DNA of 64,000 nucleotides from Clostridium sardiniense (GTDB taxonomy: Bacteria; Bacillota; Clostridia; Clostridiales; Clostridiaceae). Positions 37,988 through 45,928 of the stretch are shown piece after piece. The stretch lies in assembly GCF_016907995.1 (NCBI RefSeq), contig NZ_JAFBDA010000003.1, positions 146,408 through 210,407 of the forward strand. Direction: 5' to 3'. The notes under the pieces are model-generated. The model ran no database searches, had not been told where the DNA came from, and saw only the letters and a program-made list of their open reading frames with translations. The position numbers were made by a program, and so were the translations under genes. Position 1 is the first letter of the stretch, and every line of letters starts with the position of its first letter.

Positions 37988-38878
37988 TTATACTATTAAG
38001 AATTTTCTTAATGAAGCGTAACTTGAAACTCCTCCAATTATTAATCCGCCTAAAGCAAATTGCCATAATAAAGTTGTTCCTACATAACTTACTGGTACTA
38101 ATGAAACATATAACATCTTACCAGCTACCCAGCTAACAGCTCCGTTATATAATAAGGCTACTAATCCAATTGATAGTAAAGAACCTATAAGCCCTATTAT
38201 CATACCTTCAATTATAAACGGCCATCTGATAAACCAATCTGTAGCACCTACGAATTTCATTATACCAACTTCTCTTCTTCTTGAGTAAACTGTTAGTTTT
38301 GTTGTATTCATTATTAAGAATACTGCAACACCAACTAGTATAACAAATAGTACTCCACCTATTACTTTAACACCATTTACAACCTTAGTTATTGTATTTA
38401 TAAGGTCTTGTTGATTACCTATACTTTCAACTCCTGGTAAGCTTTTAACTGCATCAGTTACTGATTTTGCATAGTCTGCATTATCTAATTTAACTACAAA
38501 CGATGCTGGGAATGGATTTTTATCTAGGCTATATCCTTCTAATAATCCCTTGTTGTCCTTTGTGCTTTCTTGGAAGTTCTTAAAAGCTTCTTCTTTTGAT
38601 TCGTAATGTATTTCCTTAACTCCTGGAAGTTCATTTAATTTAATTTCTACTTCTCTTTGTTCAATTAACTTAATGTCATCTTTTAAGAATACCTTAAGTT
38701 CCACTTTTGATTGAACATCATTAAGTGCTAATCCTACGTTCTTGCTCATAAGTACAAATATACCTAACACGAAGAATGTAATAAGTACTGTAATAATTGA
38801 AGCAAAACAAATTGTCTTATTTCTTTTTAAGCTTTTAAAAGCATCAGAAATAAAATGATTTACCGTATTAATTTTCAT
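37988..38878 (-). CDS. ftsX: Cell division ABC transporter-like permease FtsX
   Basis: FtsX is the membrane partner of the ATPase FtsE; together they activate peptidoglycan hydrolases across the membrane. The 296-aa protein has one N-terminal span, a large extracellular domain (about 50-165, KVELKVFLKDDIKLIEQREV) and three C-terminal spans, with the conserved cytoplasmic loop VYSRRREVGIMKFVGAT. The start ATG overlaps the ftsE stop by 11 bases, so translation is coupled. A CwlO-like NlpC/P60 hydrolase encoded at 58.2-59.4 kb is a candidate target. Confidence 0.95.
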   Translation of the reverse strand: MKINTVNHFISDAFKSLKRNKTICFASIITVLITFFVLGIFVLMSKNVGLALNDVQSKVELKVFLKDDIKLIEQREVEIKLNELPGVKEIHYESKEEAFKNFQESTKDNKGLLEGYSLDKNPFPASFVVKLDNADYAKSVTDAVKSLPGVESIGNQQDLINTITKVVNGVKVIGGVLFVILVGVAVFLIMNTTKLTVYSRRREVGIMKFVGATDWFIRWPFIIEGMIIGLIGSLLSIGLVALLYNGAVSWVAGKMLYVSLVPVSYVGTTLLWQFALGGLIIGGVSSYASLRKFLIV

Positions 38879-39554
38879 CGTTGTACCTACCTCTCTTCTC
38901 GTCTCTTACAATTTCTCCTTTTTCAATAGCTATAACTCTCTTTTTCATGTCATTAACTATTTCTTGAGCATGTGTTGCCATAAGAACTGTTGTACCTGCT
39001 TTATTTATATCATCTAATAATCCCATTATTTCTTTTGCTGTTTCAGGGTCTAAGTTTCCTGTAGGCTCATCAGCAATTAGAACTGTTGGATTATTAACTA
39101 TAGCTCTAGCTAGTGATACTCTTTGTTGCTCCCCTCCTGATAATTCATGTGGGAACATCTTATACTTATGTGATAACCCAACTAATGATAATACCATTGG
39201 AACTCTTCTTCTTATTTCCTTTGGAGTAGCTTCAACTACTTTCATAGCAAATGCTACATTTTCATAAACATTTAAGTTAGGTATTAATCTGAAATCTTGG
39301 AACACCATCCCTATTTTTCTTCTATAGTAAGGCGTTTGCTTTCTTTTTATTTCTGATAAATCTTTTCCAGCTACTATTAATTGTCCTGAACTAGGATCTA
39401 TCTCTTTTAATATCATTTTTATAAAAGTTGATTTACCAGCTCCAGATGGACCAACTAAAAATACGAATTCTCCTGACTCTATTTCTAAGTTAACATCTGA
39501 TAGAGCTTTTACATTATTATCGTAAATTTTAGATACATTCTTAAATTCTATCAT
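38868..39554 (-). CDS. ftsE: Cell division ATP-binding protein FtsE
   Basis: FtsE is the cytoplasmic ATPase of the FtsEX complex. The 228-aa protein starts MIEFKNVSKIYDNNVKALSD and has Walker A GPSGAGKSTFIKM, Q-loop GMVFQDFRLIPN, signature LSGGEQQRVSLARAI and Walker B VLIADEPTGNLD. The ATG at 39554 lies nine bases after AAGGAG; an upstream in-frame start at 39605 adds a non-conserved leader and is rejected. It begins the ftsE-ftsX-ctpB-PDZ gene run. Confidence 0.96.
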   Translation of the reverse strand: MIEFKNVSKIYDNNVKALSDVNLEIESGEFVFLVGPSGAGKSTFIKMILKEIDPSSGQLIVAGKDLSEIKRKQTPYYRRKIGMVFQDFRLIPNLNVYENVAFAMKVVEATPKEIRRRVPMVLSLVGLSHKYKMFPHELSGGEQQRVSLARAIVNNPTVLIADEPTGNLDPETAKEIMGLLDDINKAGTTVLMATHAQEIVNDMKKRVIAIEKGEIVRDEKRGRYNDEN

Positions 39555-39713
39555 CTCTAAACACTCCTTATAGATTTGGACCCACTCCATAAACCCCTTG
39601 TCCATTATACAAAATCATTATATCACATGTCTTACGACATATAATATAAGATTTTATTAAGTTTTTAATATTATTCCCAAATACGACAAAACACTTTATC
39701 ATATTTTGTAATA

Positions 39714-40568
39714 TTATGGGTGGTAAAGTTCTGTGAATCCTTCTCCTAAAACCTCATGAACATCTCCAACAGTAATAAACGCTTTACTATCAACTTCCTT
39801 AATGTGATTTTTCAGCTTTATGAACTCATTTCTATTTAATACTGTATATATTATAAAGTTCTCTTTCTTAGAGAATCCACCAACGCCTTTCAGGCAAGTG
39901 CACCCTCTCTCAAGCTCATCTAAAATAAATTTACTTATTTTTTCAGTATGTTCACTTATTATAATTATTTGTTTACAAGCGTTAAATCCTTCGATAAATT
40001 TATCAACTGTAATACCAAGTATAATTACACTTAACATTGAATAGAATCCTAAATCTAATCCAAATACATAAGCCCCTGAAAGTGTAATTATAAGATCCAC
40101 TATTAAAAGTGCTTTCCCAATATCCATGTGACTAAATTTATTAAGTAATTTTGCTAATATGTCTGTTCCTCCTGTTGAGGCATTTTTATTAAATACTAAT
40201 GCCATCCCAAATGCAGAAATTAAAGTTCCAAAAACAGTTGCTATTACTAAATCTTTTGTTATTGCGAATGGATTTAAAAATCTCTCTATAATCCACATTA
40301 CTAATGATAAAATTAAACTTGCGTATATTGTTCTTCCCCCAAAGTTTCCACCAATAAACATAAATGCAACTCCGAATAATATTACATTTATAATTAATGT
40401 AATGATTCCAACTCCAATTGAAGGGAAGAAATCATTTATAACAATTGCAAGCCCAGTAACTCCACCTGCAGCTAATTCATTTGGTGCAAAGAAATACTCT
40501 ACAGAAATAGCAACAAGAATAATTCCGAAAGTTATTAATGCATATTCTTTTATTGTACCTTTTTTCAT
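39714..40568 (-). CDS. YitT-family membrane protein, copy 1
   Basis: The 284-aa protein has five to six spans in a DUF161 (YitT_membrane) domain (VEYFFAPNELAAGGVTGLAI, ASTGGTDILAKLLNKF) and a cytoplasmic DUF2179 domain in the last 85 residues (GCTCLKGVGGFSKKENFIIYTVLNR...). Function is unknown. It is 60 bases behind a second, clearly homologous gene, forming a tandem duplication. In Bacillus a YitT relative (yvjA) lies in the same ftsEX-ctpB neighbourhood. Confidence 0.9.
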   Translation of the reverse strand: MKKGTIKEYALITFGIILVAISVEYFFAPNELAAGGVTGLAIVINDFFPSIGVGIITLIINVILFGVAFMFIGGNFGGRTIYASLILSLVMWIIERFLNPFAITKDLVIATVFGTLISAFGMALVFNKNASTGGTDILAKLLNKFSHMDIGKALLIVDLIITLSGAYVFGLDLGFYSMLSVIILGITVDKFIEGFNACKQIIIISEHTEKISKFILDELERGCTCLKGVGGFSKKENFIIYTVLNRNEFIKLKNHIKEVDSKAFITVGDVHEVLGEGFTELYHP

Positions 40569-40628
40569 ATTAACACCCCAATTTATATAGTTTTATTTAT
40601 GATATTATCTTTCCTAAATTTAGAGATA

Positions 40629-41474
40629 CTATTCTATATCACCAAAGCCTTTCCCTAAAACGTCATGAGCTTCATTTACTATAACAAAAGCATCCGGTTC
40701 ATTATCACTTATAAACTTTCTTATTTTCATAAGCTGAGATCTTCCAACAACACAGTATAGAACATCCTTCTCTTTGTCTGTATACCCTCCTTTCCCTTTG
40801 AATACAGTACATCCTCTATCAATGTCTTTAATTATGTACCCTTTTAATATATCTATTTTTTCTGTAAATATGACTACCTGATGACATGTATTAAAACCTG
40901 ATATTACCTTATCTATAACAATTCCATTTAATAAAACACAAATAGCCGCATATATACCTTTTTCAACACCAAAAGTTACAGCACTCAATAATACAACTAT
41001 AATATCAACCATTTGCATTCCTTTTCCCATATCAATATGGAAAAATTTATTTAAAATTTTTGCTATTATATCAGTTCCGCCTGTTGATGCATTTTGAGTA
41101 AATACTATTCCAAGTCCTATTCCTAATAAAACTGTTCCTGCTATAGTTGCAAGCATAGGATTGTCCGGAATACCAACTGGCTTAATAAAACTTTCTGAGA
41201 ACCAATTTATAAATGATAACCCCATAGCTGCATAAATTGTCTTTCCTCCAAAACCTTTGCCTATAAATATAAACGCAATTATAAATAAAAATATATTCAT
41301 AACCGCCATTAATGTTCCAAGATTAGCACCTGGTATATAATGATTAACTACTAATGCAATACCAGTAACTCCGCCTCCTGTTATATTATTTGGGACATAA
41401 AAAAATTGAATGGCTATTCCCACTAGTATTATCCCTATCGTTATTATCCCATACTCTTTAATTTTCCCTTTCAT
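40629..41474 (-). CDS. YitT-family membrane protein, copy 2
   Basis: The 281-aa paralogue of the downstream gene shares its whole layout: KGKIKEYGIITIGIILVGI start, NNITGGGVTGIALVVNHY, QNASTGGTDIIAKILNKFF, then the DUF2179 tail (GCTVFKGKGGYTDKEKDVLY). The two proteins align over full length by eye with roughly half of positions conserved, which points to an old duplication, not a recent one. GGAGG precedes the ATG at 41474. Function is unknown. Confidence 0.9.
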   Translation of the reverse strand: MKGKIKEYGIITIGIILVGIAIQFFYVPNNITGGGVTGIALVVNHYIPGANLGTLMAVMNIFLFIIAFIFIGKGFGGKTIYAAMGLSFINWFSESFIKPVGIPDNPMLATIAGTVLLGIGLGIVFTQNASTGGTDIIAKILNKFFHIDMGKGMQMVDIIVVLLSAVTFGVEKGIYAAICVLLNGIVIDKVISGFNTCHQVVIFTEKIDILKGYIIKDIDRGCTVFKGKGGYTDKEKDVLYCVVGRSQLMKIRKFISDNEPDAFVIVNEAHDVLGKGFGDIE

Positions 41475-41512
41475 TTTTACCTCCTATTTCTATAGTAAAA
41501 TTATTGTTTTTT

Positions 41513-41549
41513 ATAAAAAATAACAGTATAGTACCTCTACTATACTGTT
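41513..41549 (-). terminator. Intrinsic terminator after transketolase
   Basis: A perfect 12-bp stem (41522-41533 with 41538-41549), a 4-base loop, then TATTTTTT on the minus strand. Confidence 0.85.
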
Positions 41550-41587
41550 ATATCATATTTAAACTTTATTTATAACAAATTTTGTTA

Positions 41588-42532
41588 TTATTTTTTACAA
41601 TTTATTGCTTTTTTCGCTTTTTCAGCTATATTTTTAGCTGTTAATCCATAAGCTTCTAATAATTCATTTGGCTTTCCGCTTTCACCAAACTTATCTTGAA
41701 CACCAACTTTTAATACTGGTACTGGATACTCTTCAGTTAAAACCTCAGATACAGCTGATCCTAAACCACCTATAACACTGTGTTCTTCAGCAGTTACTAA
41801 AGCACCTGTTTCTTTAGCAGCTTTAACTAATAACTCTCTATCTATTGGCTTAATTGTATGTATGTTAATTACTCTAGCTGATATTCCATCTTTAGCTAAC
41901 ATTTCTGCTGCTTCTAAAGCTGCATCAACCATTATACCAGTTGCAACTATTGTTAAGTCATTACCTTCTCTTAAAGTAACACCTTTTCCAAGTTCAAATT
42001 TATAAGTGTCTTTATCATTTATTACATTTACAGCAGCTCTTCCAAGTCTTACGTAGCAAGGTCCATCTATTTCTGCAATAGCTTTTATTACTGCATCAGT
42101 TTCAACAGCATCAGCTGGGTTTATAACTGTCATATTTGGTATACTTCTCATTAATGATAAATCTTCAATTGCTTGGTGAGATGCGCCATCTTCTCCAACA
42201 GTTAATCCTGCATGAGTTGCACAAACTTTTACATTTAATCTTGGGTAACAAATTGAGTTTCTTATTTGTTCGAAAGCTCTTCCAGCTGCAAACATTGCAA
42301 AAGTACTTACATAAGGAATTTTTCCGCAAGTTGACATACCAGCAGCTACTCCCATCATGTTAGCTTCAGCTATTCCCATATTAAAGAATCTTTCTGGTGC
42401 AACAGCCTTAAAGTCTGCAGTCTTTGTTGATTTTGAAAGGTCAGCATCTAATACAACTACTTTTTTGTTCATTGATGCTAAATCTTTTAATGCTTTTCCA
42501 TATGCTTCTCTTGTTGCGATCTTATTACTCAT
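41588..42532 (-). CDS. Transketolase, C-terminal subunit
   Basis: This is the pyrimidine-binding and C-terminal half of a split transketolase, which with the N-terminal subunit moves two-carbon units between sugar phosphates. The 314-aa protein shows VVLDADLSKSTKTADF, RFFNMGIAEANMMGVAAGMS (the glutamate needed for thiamine activation), HAGLTVGEDGASHQAIEDLS and the C-terminal EEHSVIGGLGSAVSE. The ATG at 42532 after GGAGGGG is preferred over an in-frame TTG at 42550. One base separates it from the upstream subunit gene, so the two are coupled. Confidence 0.94.
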   Translation of the reverse strand: MSNKIATREAYGKALKDLASMNKKVVVLDADLSKSTKTADFKAVAPERFFNMGIAEANMMGVAAGMSTCGKIPYVSTFAMFAAGRAFEQIRNSICYPRLNVKVCATHAGLTVGEDGASHQAIEDLSLMRSIPNMTVINPADAVETDAVIKAIAEIDGPCYVRLGRAAVNVINDKDTYKFELGKGVTLREGNDLTIVATGIMVDAALEAAEMLAKDGISARVINIHTIKPIDRELLVKAAKETGALVTAEEHSVIGGLGSAVSEVLTEEYPVPVLKVGVQDKFGESGKPNELLEAYGLTAKNIAEKAKKAINCKK

Positions 42533-42533
42533 A

Positions 42534-43358
42534 TTATTCTTCCCCTCCAATTTCTTTTAAAGCTTCTTCACATTGCTCTTTACTTGGAGCTGTTCCATGC
42601 CAGCTTGCTTGATTTTCCATAAATGAAACGCCTTTTCCTTTTACAGTTTTACAAACTATAGCTGTTGGCTGTCCTTTATGATTCTTAGCTTTTTCAATTG
42701 CTTCTAAAATTTCATCATAGTTATGTCCGTCTATAACTAATACATTCCATCCGAAAGCTTCGAATTTCTTATCTATTGGAGAAGGATTCATTACTTTTGT
42801 AATATCTCCATCAATTTGTAGACCATTGAAATCTATAAATATTGTTAAATTATCTAATTTATAATGAGCTCCTGCCATAGCAGCTTCCCATACTTGACCT
42901 TCTTCTAGTTCACCATCTCCAAGTAATGAATAAACTCTATAATTTTTATCATCAGTCTTTCCAGCTAAAGCCATACCTACAGCTGCTGATATTCCTTGAC
43001 CTAATGAACCTGTTGACATATCAATTCCTGGTAGATCATTCATGTTAGGATGTCCTTGAAGATTTGATCCAATTTTTCTTAGTGTTTTTAATTCCTTAGG
43101 ATCAAAGAACCCTCTTCTTGCTAGAGCACTATATAATACTGGTGCTGCGTGACCCTTTGATAAAACAAATCTATCTCTATCTTCCATTTTAGGATTTTTT
43201 GGGTCTATGTTCATTTCATTAAAGAACAATGTAGTTACGATATCAGTTGCAGATAGTGATCCGCCTGGATGTCCTGAAGCTGATTCTGTTAGCATTGATA
43301 CTATATCTTTTCTTATAATTTTAGCTATATCCATTAGCTCTTGTTTATTCTTTTTCAT
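42534..43358 (-). CDS. Transketolase, N-terminal subunit
   Basis: This 274-aa subunit binds the diphosphate of thiamine diphosphate. Motifs include SGHPGGSLSATDIVTTLFF, RDRFVLSKGHAAPVLYSAL, TGSLGQGISAAVGMAL and the thiamine motif LLGDGELEEGQVWEAAMAGAHYKLDNL (in two parts), ending VKGKGVSFMENQASWHG. Splitting the enzyme into two chains is usual in clostridia and archaea. The GGAGG lies unusually close to the ATG (two bases). Two repeated dyads lie upstream and may control the operon. Confidence 0.94.
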   Translation of the reverse strand: MKKNKQELMDIAKIIRKDIVSMLTESASGHPGGSLSATDIVTTLFFNEMNIDPKNPKMEDRDRFVLSKGHAAPVLYSALARRGFFDPKELKTLRKIGSNLQGHPNMNDLPGIDMSTGSLGQGISAAVGMALAGKTDDKNYRVYSLLGDGELEEGQVWEAAMAGAHYKLDNLTIFIDFNGLQIDGDITKVMNPSPIDKKFEAFGWNVLVIDGHNYDEILEAIEKAKNHKGQPTAIVCKTVKGKGVSFMENQASWHGTAPSKEQCEEALKEIGGEE

Positions 43359-43461
43359 TTCATATCCTCCCAGTTTAATTTAACATTTTATAGATTTAGT
43401 TTTCCGTTATTTACAGATTTTATTTTACCACACAATTTATTCTTTGTATACACTATAATAT

Positions 43462-43523
43462 ACGCTATTTCCTAATAGTATTACACATTTGTCCATATAG
43501 AGTATACTATTTCTAATAGTGTA
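43462..43523 (-). promoter_or_regulatory. Two operator-like dyads upstream of transketolase
   Basis: Related dyads ACGCTATTTCCTAATAGTA (43462-43480) and TACTATTTCTAATAGTGTA (43504-43522) share the core CTATTT(C)CTAATAG and lie about 42 bases apart, or four helical turns. A promoter-like TATACA-N17-TAAAAT follows toward the gene. The pattern suggests a dimeric regulator binding twice; I cannot name it. Confidence 0.4.
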
Positions 43524-43577
43524 TCATTTTTCGATATTTATCTAGCTTTTTCTTCAATTTAATAAATATTATAAAAC

Positions 43578-43614
43578 AATAAAAGCTACGCCAATGTAAA
43601 CATTTGCGTAGCTT
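43578..43614 (-). terminator. Intrinsic terminator after mazF
   Basis: Stem AAGCTACG.CAATG with CATTTGCGTAGCTT (one mismatch), followed on the minus strand by TTATTGTTTTATAA. Confidence 0.65.
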
Positions 43615-43629
43615 ATTTAAAAACTTTTT

Positions 43630-43983
43630 TTAAAGTAAATTTAGACTTATTAGTAAAGCCTTATTAACTTTTTTCATATCTTCTTCAGTCATATGTCCTA
43701 TTTTTTCTTTCAATCTTCTCTTATCTAAAGTTCTAACCTGCTCCAATAAAACAACAGAATCTCTGTTTAAACCATATTCTTCCGAAGATATTTCAACATG
43801 AGTAGGTAATTTTGCTTTATTAATCTGAGATGTTATAGCCGCAATAATAACAGTTGGACTATACCTATTACCTATATCATTTTGAACAATTATCACAGGT
43901 CTTATGCCACCTTGCTCCGATCCTATAACCGGGCTTAAATCGGCATAAAATATATCGCCTCTTTTTACTACCATAGTCGTCAT
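43630..43983 (-). CDS. mazF: MazF/NdoA-type mRNA interferase toxin
   Basis: MazF-family toxins cut mRNA at short sequences, and are held inactive by the cognate MazE. The 117-aa protein has the PemK/MazF core: [43 protein letters not shown] and [13 protein letters not shown]. Arg and Thr/Ser residues of the active site are present. The ATG at 43983 (MTTMVVKRG) sits 11 bases after GGAGAG; longer starts have no such box. It lies 8 bases after the antitoxin gene. In Bacillus the pair ndoAI-ndoA follows alr, and the alr remnant sits in that place here. Confidence 0.93.
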   Translation of the reverse strand: MTTMVVKRGDIFYADLSPVIGSEQGGIRPVIIVQNDIGNRYSPTVIIAAITSQINKAKLPTHVEISSEEYGLNRDSVVLLEQVRTLDKRRLKEKIGHMTEEDMKKVNKALLISLNLL

Positions 43984-43991
43984 AAGAATTA

Positions 43992-44219
43992 TCACTCTCC
44001 GCAAAGCCATGTCTCATAATCATTAACATCAACTAGTTCATGTTCTGTCATCAAAGCTAACTGTAAATTTAGAAAAGCCATTTCTTGATAACCTTTTTTC
44101 ATAAGCTTTTCTGTTTCCTTACTAATTTCTCTATCTATATATACTATTAGATTATCACTATTATATTTACAATTATTTTTTTCTAGATACATTTTTTCTA
44201 ATTCCTTTTGACATGACAT
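43992..44219 (-). CDS. MazE-like antitoxin (EndoAI family)
   Basis: The 75-aa protein resembles the Bacillus EndoAI antitoxin in its second half, [28 protein letters not shown] (split), ending in [10 protein letters not shown], with a shortened ribbon-helix-helix-like N-terminus ([11 protein letters not shown]). It is expected to bind MazF and repress its own promoter. Its own promoter is strong (see separate entry), so the pair is no longer dependent on the decayed alr upstream. Assignment rests on position and motif, and the N-terminal DNA-binding domain is atypical. Confidence 0.8.
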   Translation of the reverse strand: MSCQKELEKMYLEKNNCKYNSDNLIVYIDREISKETEKLMKKGYQEMAFLNLQLALMTEHELVDVNDYETWLCGE

Positions 44220-44263
44220 GATAATTCCTCCCTATTTACCAAAGAGTTTTTATGTATATTTAA

Positions 44264-44293
44264 ATTATATATAAAAATATGTCATTGTGTCAA
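44264..44293 (-). promoter_or_regulatory. Promoter of mazEF
   Basis: TTGACA (44293-44288) and TATAAT (44269-44264) are both consensus, with an 18-base spacer, about 45 bases upstream of the antitoxin start. Confidence 0.7.
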
Positions 44294-44373
44294 AGGATTT
44301 GTCACATTTGTTTAAATTTGTTCTAATTTGTCTTAATTTATAAATACTTTTTAGTGATTGTTACTTGTCCATT

Positions 44374-45172
44374 TTATATACACGCTTATATTCTATCAAT
44401 GGAACCTATAACTTCATAACTAATAATATTTGATTCATTAGCTATATCATTAACCTTATTTTTATTTTCTCTAATAACATAACCCTGTTTTCAATTTTAA
44501 TCTTTGAAATATCTGCTACTTAAACCATACATTGATCCATACAACCATTACCTAAAACAATTTATAGTATATTTTCTACAAGTACTTTTTCTTTTCATTT
44601 AAATTTTTAACATAAACATCTGCATATCATCTAGATAATATTGCGATCATTTGTGTATCAACAGTTTCATAACATTTTCAATAACTTATGTACGTTCCTT
44701 CTCCGACTTCTCTAAGATGAACTACATTGCTTTTAATGTTAATACCGGCCTTATTTTTTATTTTATTAAACTGATAATATCCTTAAAGTATTACCACTAG
44801 TTTTACAGTATCAAAATGGCATTATTCTAAATTACTTATAGAAAGCTATTTGATACATATTTAATTCCAAATTTACTCTTCTACGCTTTTGTCTGTTTAT
44901 AAAAAACTATATGTTATATACCAGTATCTAGCGCTATATGTACTTTTACAATATTTTTATTTAATATTGCAATATCTGAGAGTTTATTTGCATATTCTAA
45001 AGAATATACTTTCTTTATTAATATCGTATTTTAAAATCTCATCATTAAAACTTATTAGTGTATATCCTAATATTATTATCCTTTGTAATCATCTTACTTC
45101 TCTTATGTTATTTGAAATTACCTCTGAATTAGTTCATTAAATTCCATGTCTAATACTACTTATATTTAACTC
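44374..45172 (-). pseudogene. alr: Decayed alanine racemase (alr) pseudogene
   Basis: No long frame exists here, but translating the minus strand and changing frame recovers pieces of alanine racemase in order: ELNISSIRHGI (N-terminal), SEVISNNIREVR, IIILGYTLISFNDEILKYDI, VYSLEYANKLSDIAILN then KVHIALDTGI, IKYVSNS, DTVKLVVIL-GYY, AGINIKSNVVHLREVGEGTY-ISY, YETVDTQMIAIL with YADVYV, VLGN-CMDQCMV, and NKVNDIANESNIISYEVIGS. Many stops and frameshifts interrupt them. The segment with the PLP lysine (KANAYGHG type) and about 70 residues after ALDTG are deleted. The position, between the LolA-like gene and mazEF, matches functional alr in Bacillus (acpS-ydcC-alr-ndoAI-ndoA). Confidence 0.88.
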
Positions 45173-45185
45173 ACTCTTCAATATA

Positions 45186-45869
45186 CTAATTAACTTCAAA
45201 GTCTTCTTCACTACATTCTTTATTTTTATTAAACTCTCTATACTCTATTTTAACTCTTTCTTTGCCTTCATTATCAAAAATTTTTATTAACAATGGCTCT
45301 TTTTTAGACTTATTTATATATAGAGTAGCTTTATCCATATGATTATTGTTAGTTATTAGATCAAAATCAACCTTTAAGTATTTTAAATCTCCCCATTCTT
45401 CCTGACCTTCTGATACCTCTACAACAGGGTTCTTAAAAATTTCACTCATTACTCCTAATGGATATAAATTATCTAGATCTCTTTTTATCTCATATTTTTC
45501 ATTCTTTTTGTTATACACCATAGTTACTTTATCTTCATTATAAAATTTAGTAAGTTCTTCTCCAAAATCTATTCTGATTCCATGATCATCACAGAATAAA
45601 ACTTTAGTCTTCTCATTATATGTTCCTCTAGTATTAGTTATAGTGTATTCAGCAATTGTATCATATCTTTTCATATTTTTTACATGTTCTAATATTTCTT
45701 CATTTGTTGGATCTGTAACATGTCTAAATGATATTACTAATATTATAGATATAAACGGTATTATCATTAATAATACAGCTAATATTTTTTTCTTTATATT
45801 GCTTTTTTCTGTCTTTATGTTCTTATTTTTTTTATTTTTTATACTTTTAAATTTTTCTAAAAACTTCAT
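45186..45869 (-). CDS. LolA-like (YdcC/GerS-type) membrane-anchored protein
   Basis: The 227-aa protein has a lysine-rich cytoplasmic start, one membrane span (about 28-48) and a C-terminal domain whose beta pattern (IAEYTITNTRGTYNEKTKVLF, IRIDFGEELTKFYNEDKVTMV, WGDLKYLKVDF, ATLYINKSKKEPLLIKI) looks like the LolA/YdcC fold. In Clostridioides the LolA-like lipoprotein GerS, also encoded next to an alr gene, activates the cortex amidase CwlD. No lipobox cysteine is present, so it would be anchored by the span. The link to germination is inference from position. It is followed immediately by the alr pseudogene. Confidence 0.7.
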   Translation of the reverse strand: MKFLEKFKSIKNKKNKNIKTEKSNIKKKILAVLLMIIPFISIILVISFRHVTDPTNEEILEHVKNMKRYDTIAEYTITNTRGTYNEKTKVLFCDDHGIRIDFGEELTKFYNEDKVTMVYNKKNEKYEIKRDLDNLYPLGVMSEIFKNPVVEVSEGQEEWGDLKYLKVDFDLITNNNHMDKATLYINKSKKEPLLIKIFDNEGKERVKIEYREFNKNKECSEEDFEVN

Positions 45870-45928
45870 GATCCCTCCACTGTTTAATTACTCATTAATA
45901 CTAATATTAAACTTGGAAGAATTTTATT

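Noticed and set aside
44889..45140. 83-codon plus-strand frame
   Set aside because: It is antisense to the alr remnant, is almost all Tyr/Leu/Ile, and has no ribosome binding site. The minus strand explains the sequence better.
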